Assembly: GCA_047974625.1 (NCBI GenBank) | Contig: JBKECK010000079.1 | Location: 1 to 64,000, forward strand | DNA: 64,000 nucleotides | Direction of reading: 5' to 3' | Source of the DNA: CADEDH01 sp047974625 | Lineage (GTDB): Bacteria > Actinomycetota > Acidimicrobiia > Acidimicrobiales > SZUA-35 | Part shown: piece by piece, positions 9,326 through 18,088 of the stretch | Numbering within the stretch: the stretch's first letter is position 1 | Layout of the letters: each line of letters opens with the position of its first letter | Translations under genes and position numbers: made by a program | Notes under the pieces: model-generated | Databases searched by the model: none | The model's input: the letters and a program-made list of their open reading frames with translations, nothing else | What the model was told of the DNA's origin: nothing

Positions 9326-10696
9326 TCATTTCATGGCGCCGATGATGGCGGCGACGTCCTCCGGGGTGGTGCGGGGGTTGACGAAACAGAAGCGGAACAC
9401 CGGCTTCTCCTCGTGACGGGAGGGGACGACGAAGGCCAGGCCCTTGGCCAGCATGTCCTCGGTGCAGTGCTCGTAGTCCTTGGCCGTCCAACCGATCCGT
9501 TCGAACACGACGATGCTCAGCGACGGCCCCCACACCAGGCGCAGGTGGTCGGACTCCTCGATCTGGCGGGCCGCCTCCACGGCCAGGTCGAGGGTGGCCT
9601 GGATGGCCTCGGCGTAGGCGTCGGTACCGTAGGTGGCGAGGGAGAACCAGAACGGTAGACCCCGGGCCCGGCGGGTCAGGTGCAGGGCGTAGTCGCTCGG
9701 GTTCCAGTCGCCGTGGGTGCCGAGGAAGTCCAGGTAGTCGGCGTGCTGGGCGTGGACCCGACGGGCCTGCTCGGGACGGCGCCACAGCAGGGCGCAGCAG
9801 TCGAACGGGGCGAAGAGCCACTTGTGGGGGTCGATGATGACCGAGTCGGCCAGTTCGATGCCGTCGAACTGGGGCCGTGACGACGGGCAGGCCAGGGCGG
9901 CGCCACCGTAGGCGGCGTCGACGTGGAAGAACACGTCGCGCTCCCGGCAGACCCGGCCCACGGAGTCGAGGTGGTCGATGATGCCCAGGTTGGTGGTGCC
10001 GGCGGTGGCCACCACCCCGGCCACCCGGTCCGGGTTGGCGTCGATCACCGCGGCCACCGCCGGGCCGGTCAACCGGCCGTCGGGGCCGGTCTCGGCCAGG
10101 AGGACCTCGGCGTCCATCACCGCGGCCCCCGAGGCCACCGACGAGTGGGCGGCCGGGGAGGTGACGAAGGCCCAACGGCCCGGTCGGCCCGTACCCCGCT
10201 CGACCAGTCGCTGCTCAGCCGCGCCCCGGGCGCCGACCATGGCCGACAGGTTCCCGGCGGTGCCTCCGGCCACGAACACCCCGCCGGCTTCGTCGTCGAA
10301 GCCGCACAGGTCGGTCAGCCACCGGAGGGCCTCGTTCTCGGCGTGGATGGCGCCGGCACCCTCGATCCAGGATCCGCCGTAGATGGAGAAGGCGCTGACC
10401 ACCATGTCGAACAGGACCGATACCTCGGTGGGCGCGGCCGGCACGAAGGCCAGGTACCGGGTGTAGTCGACCGACAGGCACGACGGGGCGAGGACCTCGG
10501 ACCAGAGCTGGAGCGCCCGCTCCCCACCCATGCCCTCCGGGGTGATCGTCTCCCCGCAGTGACGGTCGAGGTCCTCGGCGGAACGGGGGTGGTCCAGCGG
10601 GATCGGGTCGAGTCGGGTCCGCCACAGGGCGTACTCGACCAGTGACCGGGCCAGGGCCGCCGTCTTGGCGTCCTGGCTGTGCATCGAGCTGCTCAC
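9326..10696 (-). CDS. PLP-dependent group II amino-acid decarboxylase
   Basis: 456 residues with the pyridoxal-phosphate fold of aromatic-L-amino-acid and glutamate decarboxylases: FHVDAAYGGAALAC supplies the cofactor-binding Asp, and IIDPHKWLFAPFDC the Schiff-base Lys. TAGTTNLGIID is the usual Thr-rich loop. It should remove CO2 from an amino acid to give an amine; aromatic amino acids, glutamate or diamino acids are all possible. The start overlaps the stop of the PotD-like lipoprotein gene by 4 bp, so it is the third gene of a GlnX-like / binding-protein / decarboxylase operon. That placement links it to the neighbouring signalling cassette, an association I have not seen described. Confidence 0.85.
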   Translation of the reverse strand: MSSSMHSQDAKTAALARSLVEYALWRTRLDPIPLDHPRSAEDLDRHCGETITPEGMGGERALQLWSEVLAPSCLSVDYTRYLAFVPAAPTEVSVLFDMVVSAFSIYGGSWIEGAGAIHAENEALRWLTDLCGFDDEAGGVFVAGGTAGNLSAMVGARGAAEQRLVERGTGRPGRWAFVTSPAAHSSVASGAAVMDAEVLLAETGPDGRLTGPAVAAVIDANPDRVAGVVATAGTTNLGIIDHLDSVGRVCRERDVFFHVDAAYGGAALACPSSRPQFDGIELADSVIIDPHKWLFAPFDCCALLWRRPEQARRVHAQHADYLDFLGTHGDWNPSDYALHLTRRARGLPFWFSLATYGTDAYAEAIQATLDLAVEAARQIEESDHLRLVWGPSLSIVVFERIGWTAKDYEHCTEDMLAKGLAFVVPSRHEEKPVFRFCFVNPRTTPEDVAAIIGAMK

Positions 10697-11877
10697 GAGA
10701 TGGACAACCCGGCGAACTCGGCGTCGAGCTCGTCCTCGTCGGTGCGGCTCAGGCCGCCCCAGGTGTACAGCCTCGATCGGGTGGCCGCGTCGGGGAAGAC
10801 CAGGGGGTCCTCGGCCAGGGCGGCCAGATCACCACCGGAGCTGGCCAGGATCTCCTGCACGCCCAGCACCGGGGAGATGTAGCCGACGTAGGCGGTGATG
10901 GTGGCGGCGACCACCGGGTCGTAGACGTAGTTCATGAATCGTCCTGCGGCCCTCACGTTGGGTGCACCGACGGGGATGACCATGGTGTCGAACCATTGGA
11001 TGCCACCCTCGTCGGGGATGATGAACTGGATGTCCGGCCGTTCCGCACGGAGCAGGGCCGTGTCGCCCGACCATGCCATGGTGGCCACCAATTCGCCGCT
11101 GGACAACAGGTTCGCGAAGTCATCGAACACGATGGCGCCGAACTGGCCCGATTCGACCGCGGCGCTGATCCGGTTCAGGCCGGCGGTGGCCGTCTCGATC
11201 GTGGGGCGGGACGGATCGGTGCCGTTGGCCAGCATGGCCATGCCCACCGCCTCTCGCATCTCGCCGACGACCCCCACCCGGCCCTCGAACTCCGAGTCGA
11301 ACAGGTCCGACACCGAGGTCAGTTCCCGGCCGGTCAGGGCGGGATCGTAGGCGATTCCGGTGATGCCGGCCTGCCACGGCAGCTGAAGCCGAGCCCCTCG
11401 GTCCCAGGTGTTGGTCAGGAAGGCGGGGTCCAGGTTGGCGTGGTTGGGGATGATCTCGATCGGCAACGGTGTGGCCCAACCCTGGTCGATCATCTGGGCC
11501 GCCCGCCAGTTGGTCGGCACCACGATGTCGTACTCGGGTGGCTGTTGGTCGACGGCCCGGTCGATGATGAGCTGGTAGCCGTCCTCGTTGTCGGTGTACT
11601 CCTCGGCGTAGTTGATCGAGATCCCCAGGGCGGTGGACGCTCGGGACACGGTGCCGGGGCCGGTTTCGTCGTCCACGTCGATGTAGTCGCTCCAGGTCAG
11701 CATGTTGAGCTCGTCGCCGCCGCCCAGATCGTAGGTGGGGGCCGATCCGGCGTCGGTGGTGCAGGCGGCGAGCCCCACGGCCCCCAGCCCGGCCAGGAAC
11801 GAGCGGCGGCTGATGGTGCGGCCGGTGGACGGCCGGCCGAGACGTGAGGGGCGTAGACGTGAGGGGCGGGTGGTCAT
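10693..11877 (-). CDS. PotD-like extracytoplasmic solute-binding lipoprotein with Tat signal
   Basis: 394 residues from the ATG at 11877, chosen because GGAGGA precedes it and because ATGA overlaps the upstream stop. The N-terminus has a twin-arginine motif SRRSFLAGL and a lipobox ending in LAAC, so it should be exported folded and anchored on the outer face of the membrane. The mature protein matches spermidine/putrescine-binding proteins, best seen in MNYVYDPVVAATITAYVGYI and the SPVLGVQEIL that follows. No ABC permease or ATPase lies nearby. Beside a GlnX-like sensor and a PknG-like kinase it therefore occupies the place of mycobacterial GlnH, a sensory binding protein, but belongs to a different binding-protein class. 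A polyamine or amine ligand is inference. Confidence 0.85.
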   Translation of the reverse strand: MTTRPSRLRPSRLGRPSTGRTISRRSFLAGLGAVGLAACTTDAGSAPTYDLGGGDELNMLTWSDYIDVDDETGPGTVSRASTALGISINYAEEYTDNEDGYQLIIDRAVDQQPPEYDIVVPTNWRAAQMIDQGWATPLPIEIIPNHANLDPAFLTNTWDRGARLQLPWQAGITGIAYDPALTGRELTSVSDLFDSEFEGRVGVVGEMREAVGMAMLANGTDPSRPTIETATAGLNRISAAVESGQFGAIVFDDFANLLSSGELVATMAWSGDTALLRAERPDIQFIIPDEGGIQWFDTMVIPVGAPNVRAAGRFMNYVYDPVVAATITAYVGYISPVLGVQEILASSGGDLAALAEDPLVFPDAATRSRLYTWGGLSRTDEDELDAEFAGLSIS

Positions 11878-13205
11878 CGGTACTCCTCCAGACGGGCCTG
11901 GATCCCGAGGGCGGCGCCGATGACGGCGACCACGGCGAGGACGAAGGCGACGATGGGGAGCCACCGCACAGCCGAAGCGGCCTGGCTGACCCCGTCGTCG
12001 AACTGGATCCGGTTGTCAGACAGGACGCTCTCCAGGCTGGTGTTCATCCCGTTGAAGGTCGACAGGCCGGAGCTCTCGAACTGGGTAACCGCGGCGTCCC
12101 GGTCGGCGGGCTGGGACGAGAGCTGCAGGATGGACTCGGTGCTGGCCCGGTAGCGGGTCCAGCGGGCCATGGCCTCGTTGGCGGCGGCCTCCTCCCGGGG
12201 GGAGTCGGCGGCCTCGACGATCACGCCGAGCCGTGTCTCGATGTCGGCCATGGTCTCACCCTGGTTCCGCCACAGGGCGGAGCCGAGCACGTCGAGGCCC
12301 ACCCCGGACTGGAGCTCGTAGACCAGGGACTGGACCGAGGCCGTCCGGTCGACGGCCTGGTAGCCGCCCTCGGTGGCGTTGGTCAGGGCGCTGGATCGGG
12401 TGGAGGTGGCGGCGAAGGCGTAGACGAGGAGGCCGGCCAGGGCCAGGTTGGCCAGTAGCAGGCCTGGGTTGACCAACCGGTTGGTGCGGCGGAATGTGCC
12501 GTACTGGAGCCAAAGCGCCATCCCGAACGCCGGGATCCCGAACAGCCACGACAGGCGGACGAGGTTGCTGGCCCGCCCCTGTTCGGCCTCCAGTTGGGAC
12601 TGGGCCCGTTCGGTCACCACCCCGGCAGCCGGGGCGATCTCGGAGCGCGACAGGTCGAGGGCGTTGAGCAACTCGTCGTCGTCGCCGGCCGGTCCGGCCC
12701 GGGACGCCTCGATATGGCCGTTGTAGGTGACGAGCCCGGACGAGATCGTCTTGAGGGCGTCGTGGGCCTCGTCGTCGTCACCGACGTAGCGGGCCACGTC
12801 CTCCACCTGCGACGAGGTGCGTTGCAGGGCGTCGAGGTAGAGGTTCTGCTGGACCCTGGCCCCGGTGGTGCCCGAGCCGGCCAGGTACACCGCCGTGGCT
12901 GAGGCGTCGGCCTCGGCCATGCTGGCCCGGACGTTCTGGACCGCCAGCAGTGACGGGGCGGTGTTGGTCTCCAGCTCGTCGGAGGACGTCCGCAGGATCA
13001 GGCCGGCCGCGGCCGTGATCGTGGCGTACACGATGGTCAGGATCACCACCGCGGTGGTCATGACCCGGAACCAGCCCGGGGTGGAGCGAGGCGACCAGGC
13101 CAGGGCCCTGGACCGGGAAAACGACGCGTCCTCCGCGAGAACCCCGGTGGCCTGGGCATCCGCAGTGGCGGCTGGTGGTGGCGGAAGGGCGGTGGATGTA
13201 GCCAT
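11874..13205 (-). CDS. GlnX-like four-helix membrane sensor protein
   Basis: 443 residues with four predicted membrane helices at about 48-71, 217-235, 247-267 and 415-435, and two long helical extracytoplasmic stretches (72-216 and 268-414). This double sensor topology and the position beside a binding protein and a PknG kinase match mycobacterial GlnX, which with GlnH reports extracellular amino acids to PknG. I recognise the topology and context more than the sequence, so the identity is inferred. The start ATG at 13205 lies only 45 bp from the divergent kinase operon and has no ribosome site; TAACCT sits 9 bp upstream, suggesting a short or absent leader. Its stop overlaps the next start by 4 bp. 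Confidence 0.7.
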   Translation of the reverse strand: MATSTALPPPPAATADAQATGVLAEDASFSRSRALAWSPRSTPGWFRVMTTAVVILTIVYATITAAAGLILRTSSDELETNTAPSLLAVQNVRASMAEADASATAVYLAGSGTTGARVQQNLYLDALQRTSSQVEDVARYVGDDDEAHDALKTISSGLVTYNGHIEASRAGPAGDDDELLNALDLSRSEIAPAAGVVTERAQSQLEAEQGRASNLVRLSWLFGIPAFGMALWLQYGTFRRTNRLVNPGLLLANLALAGLLVYAFAATSTRSSALTNATEGGYQAVDRTASVQSLVYELQSGVGLDVLGSALWRNQGETMADIETRLGVIVEAADSPREEAAANEAMARWTRYRASTESILQLSSQPADRDAAVTQFESSGLSTFNGMNTSLESVLSDNRIQFDDGVSQAASAVRWLPIVAFVLAVVAVIGAALGIQARLEEYR

Positions 13206-13250
13206 TGGCGCACCAGGTTAGGGGGAGACTGGCGAGTAGAATCGCCCACG
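13206..13250. promoter_or_regulatory. Compact divergent promoter region of the PknG-type cassette
   Basis: Only 45 bp separate the two operons. On the plus strand TAGAAT (13237-13242) ends 8 bp before the GTG at 13251; on the minus strand TAACCT (13220-13215) ends 9 bp before the ATG at 13205. Neither start has a ribosome-binding site. Both operons therefore probably begin with leaderless or nearly leaderless transcripts from overlapping promoters. Confidence 0.5.
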
Positions 13251-14414
13251 GTGCCGTCAGCAGCTTCATCACCATGGTCGCCCCCGCCGCCGTCCATGGA
13301 CGGTTCTGGGTCGCTCGCGCACTACGCCGCCGCCGCGGCGAGTCTCTCCGACGCCCTCGACGAGCTCGACGATTCCCCGTCGTTCCTGGTCGTGATGTCG
13401 GACGAGCCGGGTGCGGCCACGGCGGCCCGGCTCGGCGACGCGCCCCGGGTCGCGGCCCGGTTGTGGTCCTGGATCACCGCTCTCCGCCAGGCTGTCGACG
13501 ACCTGTCCGGGATCGACGCCGAGGCTCGGCCGCAGGAACTGCGGGACGGGTTGACCCGGGCCTGGATCCTCGACCCCGACGACCCGTCGGCGCGCCTCAC
13601 GATGGCGGAACTGGCCCACCGGGCCCGGGACGGCTTCGACACCGTGAGGGACCAGGTGAGCGCCATCGACCGGACCTGGCGGTCGGTCCTGCCCGACGTG
13701 GACGCTGCCCGGTTGACGATCGGCCGTCTGCGGGCCGAGGCCGGGGCGCTGGGGATCGTGGAGCCCCTGCTCGGTCGGGCCGAACAGGTGTGCGCTGATC
13801 TCCAGCAGCGCCTCGTGGCTGACCCCCTGTCGGTGGCCGAGGACGAGGGCGACGCCCTGGCCGCCCTGGTGGGCGAGGCGGCCACCGAGCTGGCGCGGGC
13901 CCGGGCCGGCCGTGACGGTCTGGCCGACGACCTGGCCGGCGCAGCCCAACAGCTGGCTCTGCTCCGGGCGTTGCGGGCCCGGGCCGAAGCGGCCGGGAAC
14001 CTGGCCGTCGAGAAGGTTGTCGGCGAGCTCGATGTGGTTCGGGTACCGTCGATCGACGTGCTCGACGGACCAGGGGGGCTGAGCGCCCGCCTCGACGACG
14101 TACTCGGTCGGACCGACCAGCTGGACTGGCCCCAGCAGCGCGCCCTGCTCGACGCCTGGACGCTGCTGGCCGACCGGCTGCAACGACAGCTGGAGGCGGC
14201 GGAGCAGACGAACCGTGCGCCGTTGGATCGTCGGGACGAGCTCCGGGGCCGCCTGGCCGCCTACCGGGTCAAGGTGGCCGCGGCCGGCCTGTCCGAGGAT
14301 CCGGCCACCGGTGAGCTGGTCGACGAGATCCGTCACGAGTTGTACACCGCGCCGAGCGATCTCGACGCGGCGGGCGCGACCCTGGAGAAACTGGGAAGGA
14401 TGTTGCTGGCATGA
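13251..14414 (+). CDS. Alpha-helical protein of unknown function in the PknG-type operon
   Basis: A 387-residue protein, rich in Ala, Leu, Asp, Glu and Arg, with long amphipathic and coiled-coil-like segments from about residue 60 onward and no membrane helix, signal peptide or cysteine cluster. I do not recognise a family. It is the first gene of the plus-strand operon and its stop overlaps the kinase start by 4 bp (ATGA), so it is translationally coupled to the PknG-like kinase and may be an adaptor or regulator of it (inference). The GTG start has a TAGAAT box 8 bp upstream. Confidence 0.75.
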   Translation: MPSAASSPWSPPPPSMDGSGSLAHYAAAAASLSDALDELDDSPSFLVVMSDEPGAATAARLGDAPRVAARLWSWITALRQAVDDLSGIDAEARPQELRDGLTRAWILDPDDPSARLTMAELAHRARDGFDTVRDQVSAIDRTWRSVLPDVDAARLTIGRLRAEAGALGIVEPLLGRAEQVCADLQQRLVADPLSVAEDEGDALAALVGEAATELARARAGRDGLADDLAGAAQQLALLRALRARAEAAGNLAVEKVVGELDVVRVPSIDVLDGPGGLSARLDDVLGRTDQLDWPQQRALLDAWTLLADRLQRQLEAAEQTNRAPLDRRDELRGRLAAYRVKVAAAGLSEDPATGELVDEIRHELYTAPSDLDAAGATLEKLGRMLLA

Positions 14415-16918
14415 CCGCCTGCACAGAACCGGGGTGCGGGGGCACCATCGCCCCCGACGGCTACTGCGACCGGTGCGGGGCCCGGGCCCCGACCGGTCCG
14501 GCCCCCGTGGGGGCGGCCGCGCCCACACCCACGCCCGTTCTGGCCGCGGTGGCTGCCCCGCCGGCCGCCCCTCCTCCCGCCGCGGCGGGACCCGCCGGGG
14601 GTCCGGTTGCGCCCGGGCCCGCCGCGGGGCGGGTCTGCGCCGAACCGGGGTGTGGGGGCACCGTCACCGGCGACGGGTACTGTGACATCTGCGGCATGGC
14701 GGCCACCCCGACGTCTGGATCGGGCCGTCGTCGGGCCGCCGCCGAGGGGGAGGTCGACCCCCACATATCGAGCCCGACGATCGCCCCGCCGACCTCACCG
14801 TCCACCCAGTCCCGGCGCCGGTCCGGCGTCCCCGTCGGTAGCCGTCGGACCGGCAGCACCGGTCCCGGCTCGTCCCGACGTACCGGTCTCGGGGCCGGTC
14901 TGGTCTCGATCACCATCACCCCGACCGGTGACCCGAACGAAGTGGTCATGTCGGAGGAGGCGGTCAGGAAGGTTCTCGGGGTGGTACCCGAGGAGGAGCG
15001 CGTCTGCGGTGTGTGTGGCCGTCCGGTGGGCCGCACCCAGGACGGTCGGCCCGGTCGGGTCAAGGGGTTCTGCGGCGGCTGCCGCACCCCGTTCGATTTC
15101 GTCACCAACGAACCCGGCCTCCGTCGGGGGGAGATCCTGGCCGGCCAGTACGAGATCCTCGGGCCCATGGCCCATGGCGGGATGGGCTGGATCTATCTCG
15201 GCCGTGACCGGGCCGTCTCCAACCGCTGGGTGGTCTTGAAGGGCCTCCTCAACGAGACCGACAGTGACGCCGTGCTCGCCGCGGTGGCCGAACGCCAGTT
15301 CCTGGCCGAGATCGAACACGCCAACATCGTCAACATCTACAACTTCGTCACCCACCGGGGTTCCGGCTACATCGTGATGGAGATGGTGGGCGGCGAGTCG
15401 CTGAACACCAAGCTGAAGCGACGCCGGAGCGAGAACGGCGGTACCCCGAACCCCCTGCCCCCCACCCAGGCCATCGCCTACATCCTCGGGGTGCTGCCCG
15501 CCTTCGGGTACCTCCACGACCGGGGCCTGGTCTACAACGACCTGAAACCGGCCAACATCATGGCCGTCGGCGACAACGTGAAACTGATCGACGTCGGGGC
15601 CGTGATGCGGATCGAGGACCACCAGGCGGCCATCTTCGGCACCCAGGGCTTCCAGGCCCCCGAGGTGGCGGAGCACGGGCCGTCGATCCCGTCCGACCTA
15701 TACACCGTCGGCCGCACCCTGGCCATCTTGATGCTGGACTTCGTGTTCCACGACGGTGCCTACCTCCACGCCCTCCCGGGCCGTGACGGCCAGCCTCTGC
15801 TCATCCAGTGGGAGTCCCTCCACCGTTTCCTCCTCCGGGCCTGCGCCGTCGACCCCGACGACCGGTTCCAGTCGGCGGTCGAGATGGCCGACCAGCTCAC
15901 CGGGGTGCTCCGGGAGATCGTGGCGGTGTCGGAGGGCCGGCCCCGTCCGGCCACCTCCGCCCTGTTCGAGGCCGACCAGCTGGTCAACCTGTTGAAGCTC
16001 CCCGGCTACGACGTCGGTCAGGCCGACTGGCGGGTGCTGCCGAGCTCCCGGATCGACGAGACCGACCCGGCGGCCACGTTCCTGCTCGGTCTGCCGGTGG
16101 GGGAACCCACCCGGGCTCTCGAGCTGTTGGCCGAGGGCCTGCGGACCCAGCAGGTGGACGCCTCCCCCGAGGTCGATCTGCACCAGGCCCGGGAACTGGT
16201 GGAGGCGGGCGCCGACCCCGAACCGGCCCTGGTGCGGGTGGAGGAGCGGGACCCGTGGGACTGGCGGATCCAGTGGTACCGGGCGATCCGGCTGCTGCAG
16301 GAGGGCCGCTACGTCGAGGCCGCCGACCGGTTCGGCCAGGTCTGGACGGATCTGCCCGGGGAGCCGGCCCCCAAGCTGGCGGTGGCCCTGGCCGCCGAGC
16401 TGGCCGGTGACTACCCCCGGGCGGCCGGCATCTACGACCTGGTGATTTCCACCGACACCGCCCACGTCTCGGCGGCTTTCGGCCTGGCCCGCTGCCGGAT
16501 GAGGATGGGGGACCGGCCCGGGGTGATCGAGGCCCTCGATCGGGTCCCGCCCAGTTCGGCCGCCCACCACGCCGCCCAGGTGGCCACCGCCCGGTCGTTG
16601 GCGTCGGGGGGTGGCTCGGGCGAGCCGACCGCGGCCGAGCTGACGGCCGCGGCGGCCACGATCGAGCGGCTCCAGCTCGACCCGCGTCAACGGACCGTCC
16701 TGGCCGCGGACGTCCTGGAGCGGGCCCTGGTCGGGCTCCGGACCGGGCGGTTGTCGTCGGGGAGCGAGCAGTTGCTCGGTCGTCGACTCGACGAGCGGGA
16801 CCTGTGCCGCGGCATCGAGGAGGCCTACCGCACCCAGGCCCGCCTGAGCACCGACCCGGCCCAACGGGTGGAGCTCGTCGACGCCGCCAACCGGATCCGG
16901 CCGAGGAGCCTGCTGTGA
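14411..16918 (+). CDS. pknG: PknG-type serine/threonine protein kinase with rubredoxin-like and TPR domains
   Basis: 835 residues. Order: two N-terminal zinc ribbons (Cys4/9/19/22 and Cys76/81/91/94), a Pro/Arg-rich linker, the PknG rubredoxin-like motif (CGVCGRPVGR and FCGGCRTPFDF, Cys199/202/221/224), the kinase domain from about 246 and a C-terminal TPR-like helical region from about 540. Kinase motifs match mycobacterial PknG closely: AHGGMGWIYLG P-loop, VVLK with Lys277, VYNDLKPANIM in place of HRD, IDVGAV in place of DFG, and GTQGFQAPEV. In mycobacteria PknG phosphorylates the FHA protein GarA to control glutamate and TCA-cycle flux. Coupled to its neighbours by ATGA and TGATG overlaps. 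The extra zinc ribbons and the 835-residue length exceed the roughly 750 of the mycobacterial enzyme. Confidence 0.92.
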   Translation: MTACTEPGCGGTIAPDGYCDRCGARAPTGPAPVGAAAPTPTPVLAAVAAPPAAPPPAAAGPAGGPVAPGPAAGRVCAEPGCGGTVTGDGYCDICGMAATPTSGSGRRRAAAEGEVDPHISSPTIAPPTSPSTQSRRRSGVPVGSRRTGSTGPGSSRRTGLGAGLVSITITPTGDPNEVVMSEEAVRKVLGVVPEEERVCGVCGRPVGRTQDGRPGRVKGFCGGCRTPFDFVTNEPGLRRGEILAGQYEILGPMAHGGMGWIYLGRDRAVSNRWVVLKGLLNETDSDAVLAAVAERQFLAEIEHANIVNIYNFVTHRGSGYIVMEMVGGESLNTKLKRRRSENGGTPNPLPPTQAIAYILGVLPAFGYLHDRGLVYNDLKPANIMAVGDNVKLIDVGAVMRIEDHQAAIFGTQGFQAPEVAEHGPSIPSDLYTVGRTLAILMLDFVFHDGAYLHALPGRDGQPLLIQWESLHRFLLRACAVDPDDRFQSAVEMADQLTGVLREIVAVSEGRPRPATSALFEADQLVNLLKLPGYDVGQADWRVLPSSRIDETDPAATFLLGLPVGEPTRALELLAEGLRTQQVDASPEVDLHQARELVEAGADPEPALVRVEERDPWDWRIQWYRAIRLLQEGRYVEAADRFGQVWTDLPGEPAPKLAVALAAELAGDYPRAAGIYDLVISTDTAHVSAAFGLARCRMRMGDRPGVIEALDRVPPSSAAHHAAQVATARSLASGGGSGEPTAAELTAAAATIERLQLDPRQRTVLAADVLERALVGLRTGRLSSGSEQLLGRRLDERDLCRGIEEAYRTQARLSTDPAQRVELVDAANRIRPRSLL

Positions 16919-17919
16919 TGGCCTGCCCCACCTGTGGCGAGGCGACTCCGGGGGGTGCGAGCTGGTGCGAGGCCTGCGGGGCCGACCTGTCGAAACCGGA
17001 GGCCGGAACGGGCCACGCCCCACCTCCGGCGCCCCAGGCCTGCCCGGTGTGCGGTTCGACCGGTCGGATCGGGGACGGCTCCTGCGACAACTGCGGCCGC
17101 CCCGACCCCGACGCCCGGAACCGGGTGGAACTGGTGGACGGTACCGTGACCGCGGTGTCCGACCGGGGTCGCCGGCACCCCCACAACGAGGACGCGGTGG
17201 CGGTCGGGACGACCGATGACGGGGTGGTCGTGCTCGTCGTGTGCGACGGGGTGTCGTCCACCCCGGGATCCGCCGCCGCCTCACAGGGAGCCGCCGACGC
17301 GGCCCGGGACCGCCTCTTGGCCCTGTACGGCCCGGCGGTGGCCCAGGGCGGCCCGGCCGGGTCGGAGTCCGATCTCGACCCGGTCACCTCGGTGACCGAC
17401 GCGGCGGCGGTGGCTCAGACGGTCGCCGCCGAAACCGTCGCCTCGGCCGAGGACATCCGCACCGCCCGCTACGGTGTCGACGGCCCGCCGTCGTCCACCC
17501 TGGTGGTGGCCGTGGTCGACCCGTCCCGGGCGGAGCCGGGCACGTCGGCCCGGATCACCGTGGGCTGGGTCGGTGACAGCCGGCTCTACTGGGTGAGCGA
17601 GACCGACACGATGCTGCTGACCGTGGACCACGAGATCGGTGGGAGTCTCAGCCGCTGGCTGGGGGCCGACAGTATCGACCCGCTGCCCGATGTCGCCGAG
17701 ATCGACGTGGTCGGGCCCGGTATGGTCATCGCCTGCTCCGACGGATTGTGGCGCTATGCGGATGGTGCCCAGGAGATGGCCGCTCTGGTCCGGGACGGGA
17801 GCGGAGGCGACCAGCTGTCCCTCGCCCGTTTCATGGTGGCCCACGCCAACGCGGGCGGCGGTCACGACAACATCACGGTGGCTCTCATGCCCGTTCCCGG
17901 TCCGGGTGGAACCCGATGA
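16918..17919 (+). CDS. PP2C-type protein phosphatase with N-terminal zinc ribbons
   Basis: 333 residues. Two short zinc ribbons (Cys3/6/17/20 and Cys42/45/56/59) precede a PP2C catalytic domain with the usual metal-binding motifs: DRGRRHPHNEDA, VCDGVSS, GWVGDSRLYWV, ACSDGLWRYA and GGGHDNITVAL. It should remove phosphate from Ser/Thr residues with Mn/Mg, presumably reversing the kinase encoded just upstream. The ATG overlaps the kinase stop (TGATG), which fixes the start and argues for coordinated synthesis. No membrane helix is seen, so it is cytosolic. A gap of 169 bp without a gene follows. Confidence 0.9.
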   Translation: MACPTCGEATPGGASWCEACGADLSKPEAGTGHAPPPAPQACPVCGSTGRIGDGSCDNCGRPDPDARNRVELVDGTVTAVSDRGRRHPHNEDAVAVGTTDDGVVVLVVCDGVSSTPGSAAASQGAADAARDRLLALYGPAVAQGGPAGSESDLDPVTSVTDAAAVAQTVAAETVASAEDIRTARYGVDGPPSSTLVVAVVDPSRAEPGTSARITVGWVGDSRLYWVSETDTMLLTVDHEIGGSLSRWLGADSIDPLPDVAEIDVVGPGMVIACSDGLWRYADGAQEMAALVRDGSGGDQLSLARFMVAHANAGGGHDNITVALMPVPGPGGTR

Positions 17920-18088
17920 GATCCGGCCGTGATCAGGGCCGCCATTGGCGTTGGCGCGGTGGCGTAGGTCACCCTGGGGACGAAGCTGTGGCCCGGCATA
18001 CGATTTCCCCTGGTGGGGATAGTAGCGTGCTCCAGCAGCCTCTGCCTTGGACCGATGATCAGACGGACGCCGTACGAGGGGATCGAAC

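Noticed and set aside
15698..17387. Two long minus-strand frames opposite the kinase and phosphatase genes
   Set aside because: They run against unmistakable kinase and PP2C motifs and encode only Arg/Pro/Gly-rich sequence.
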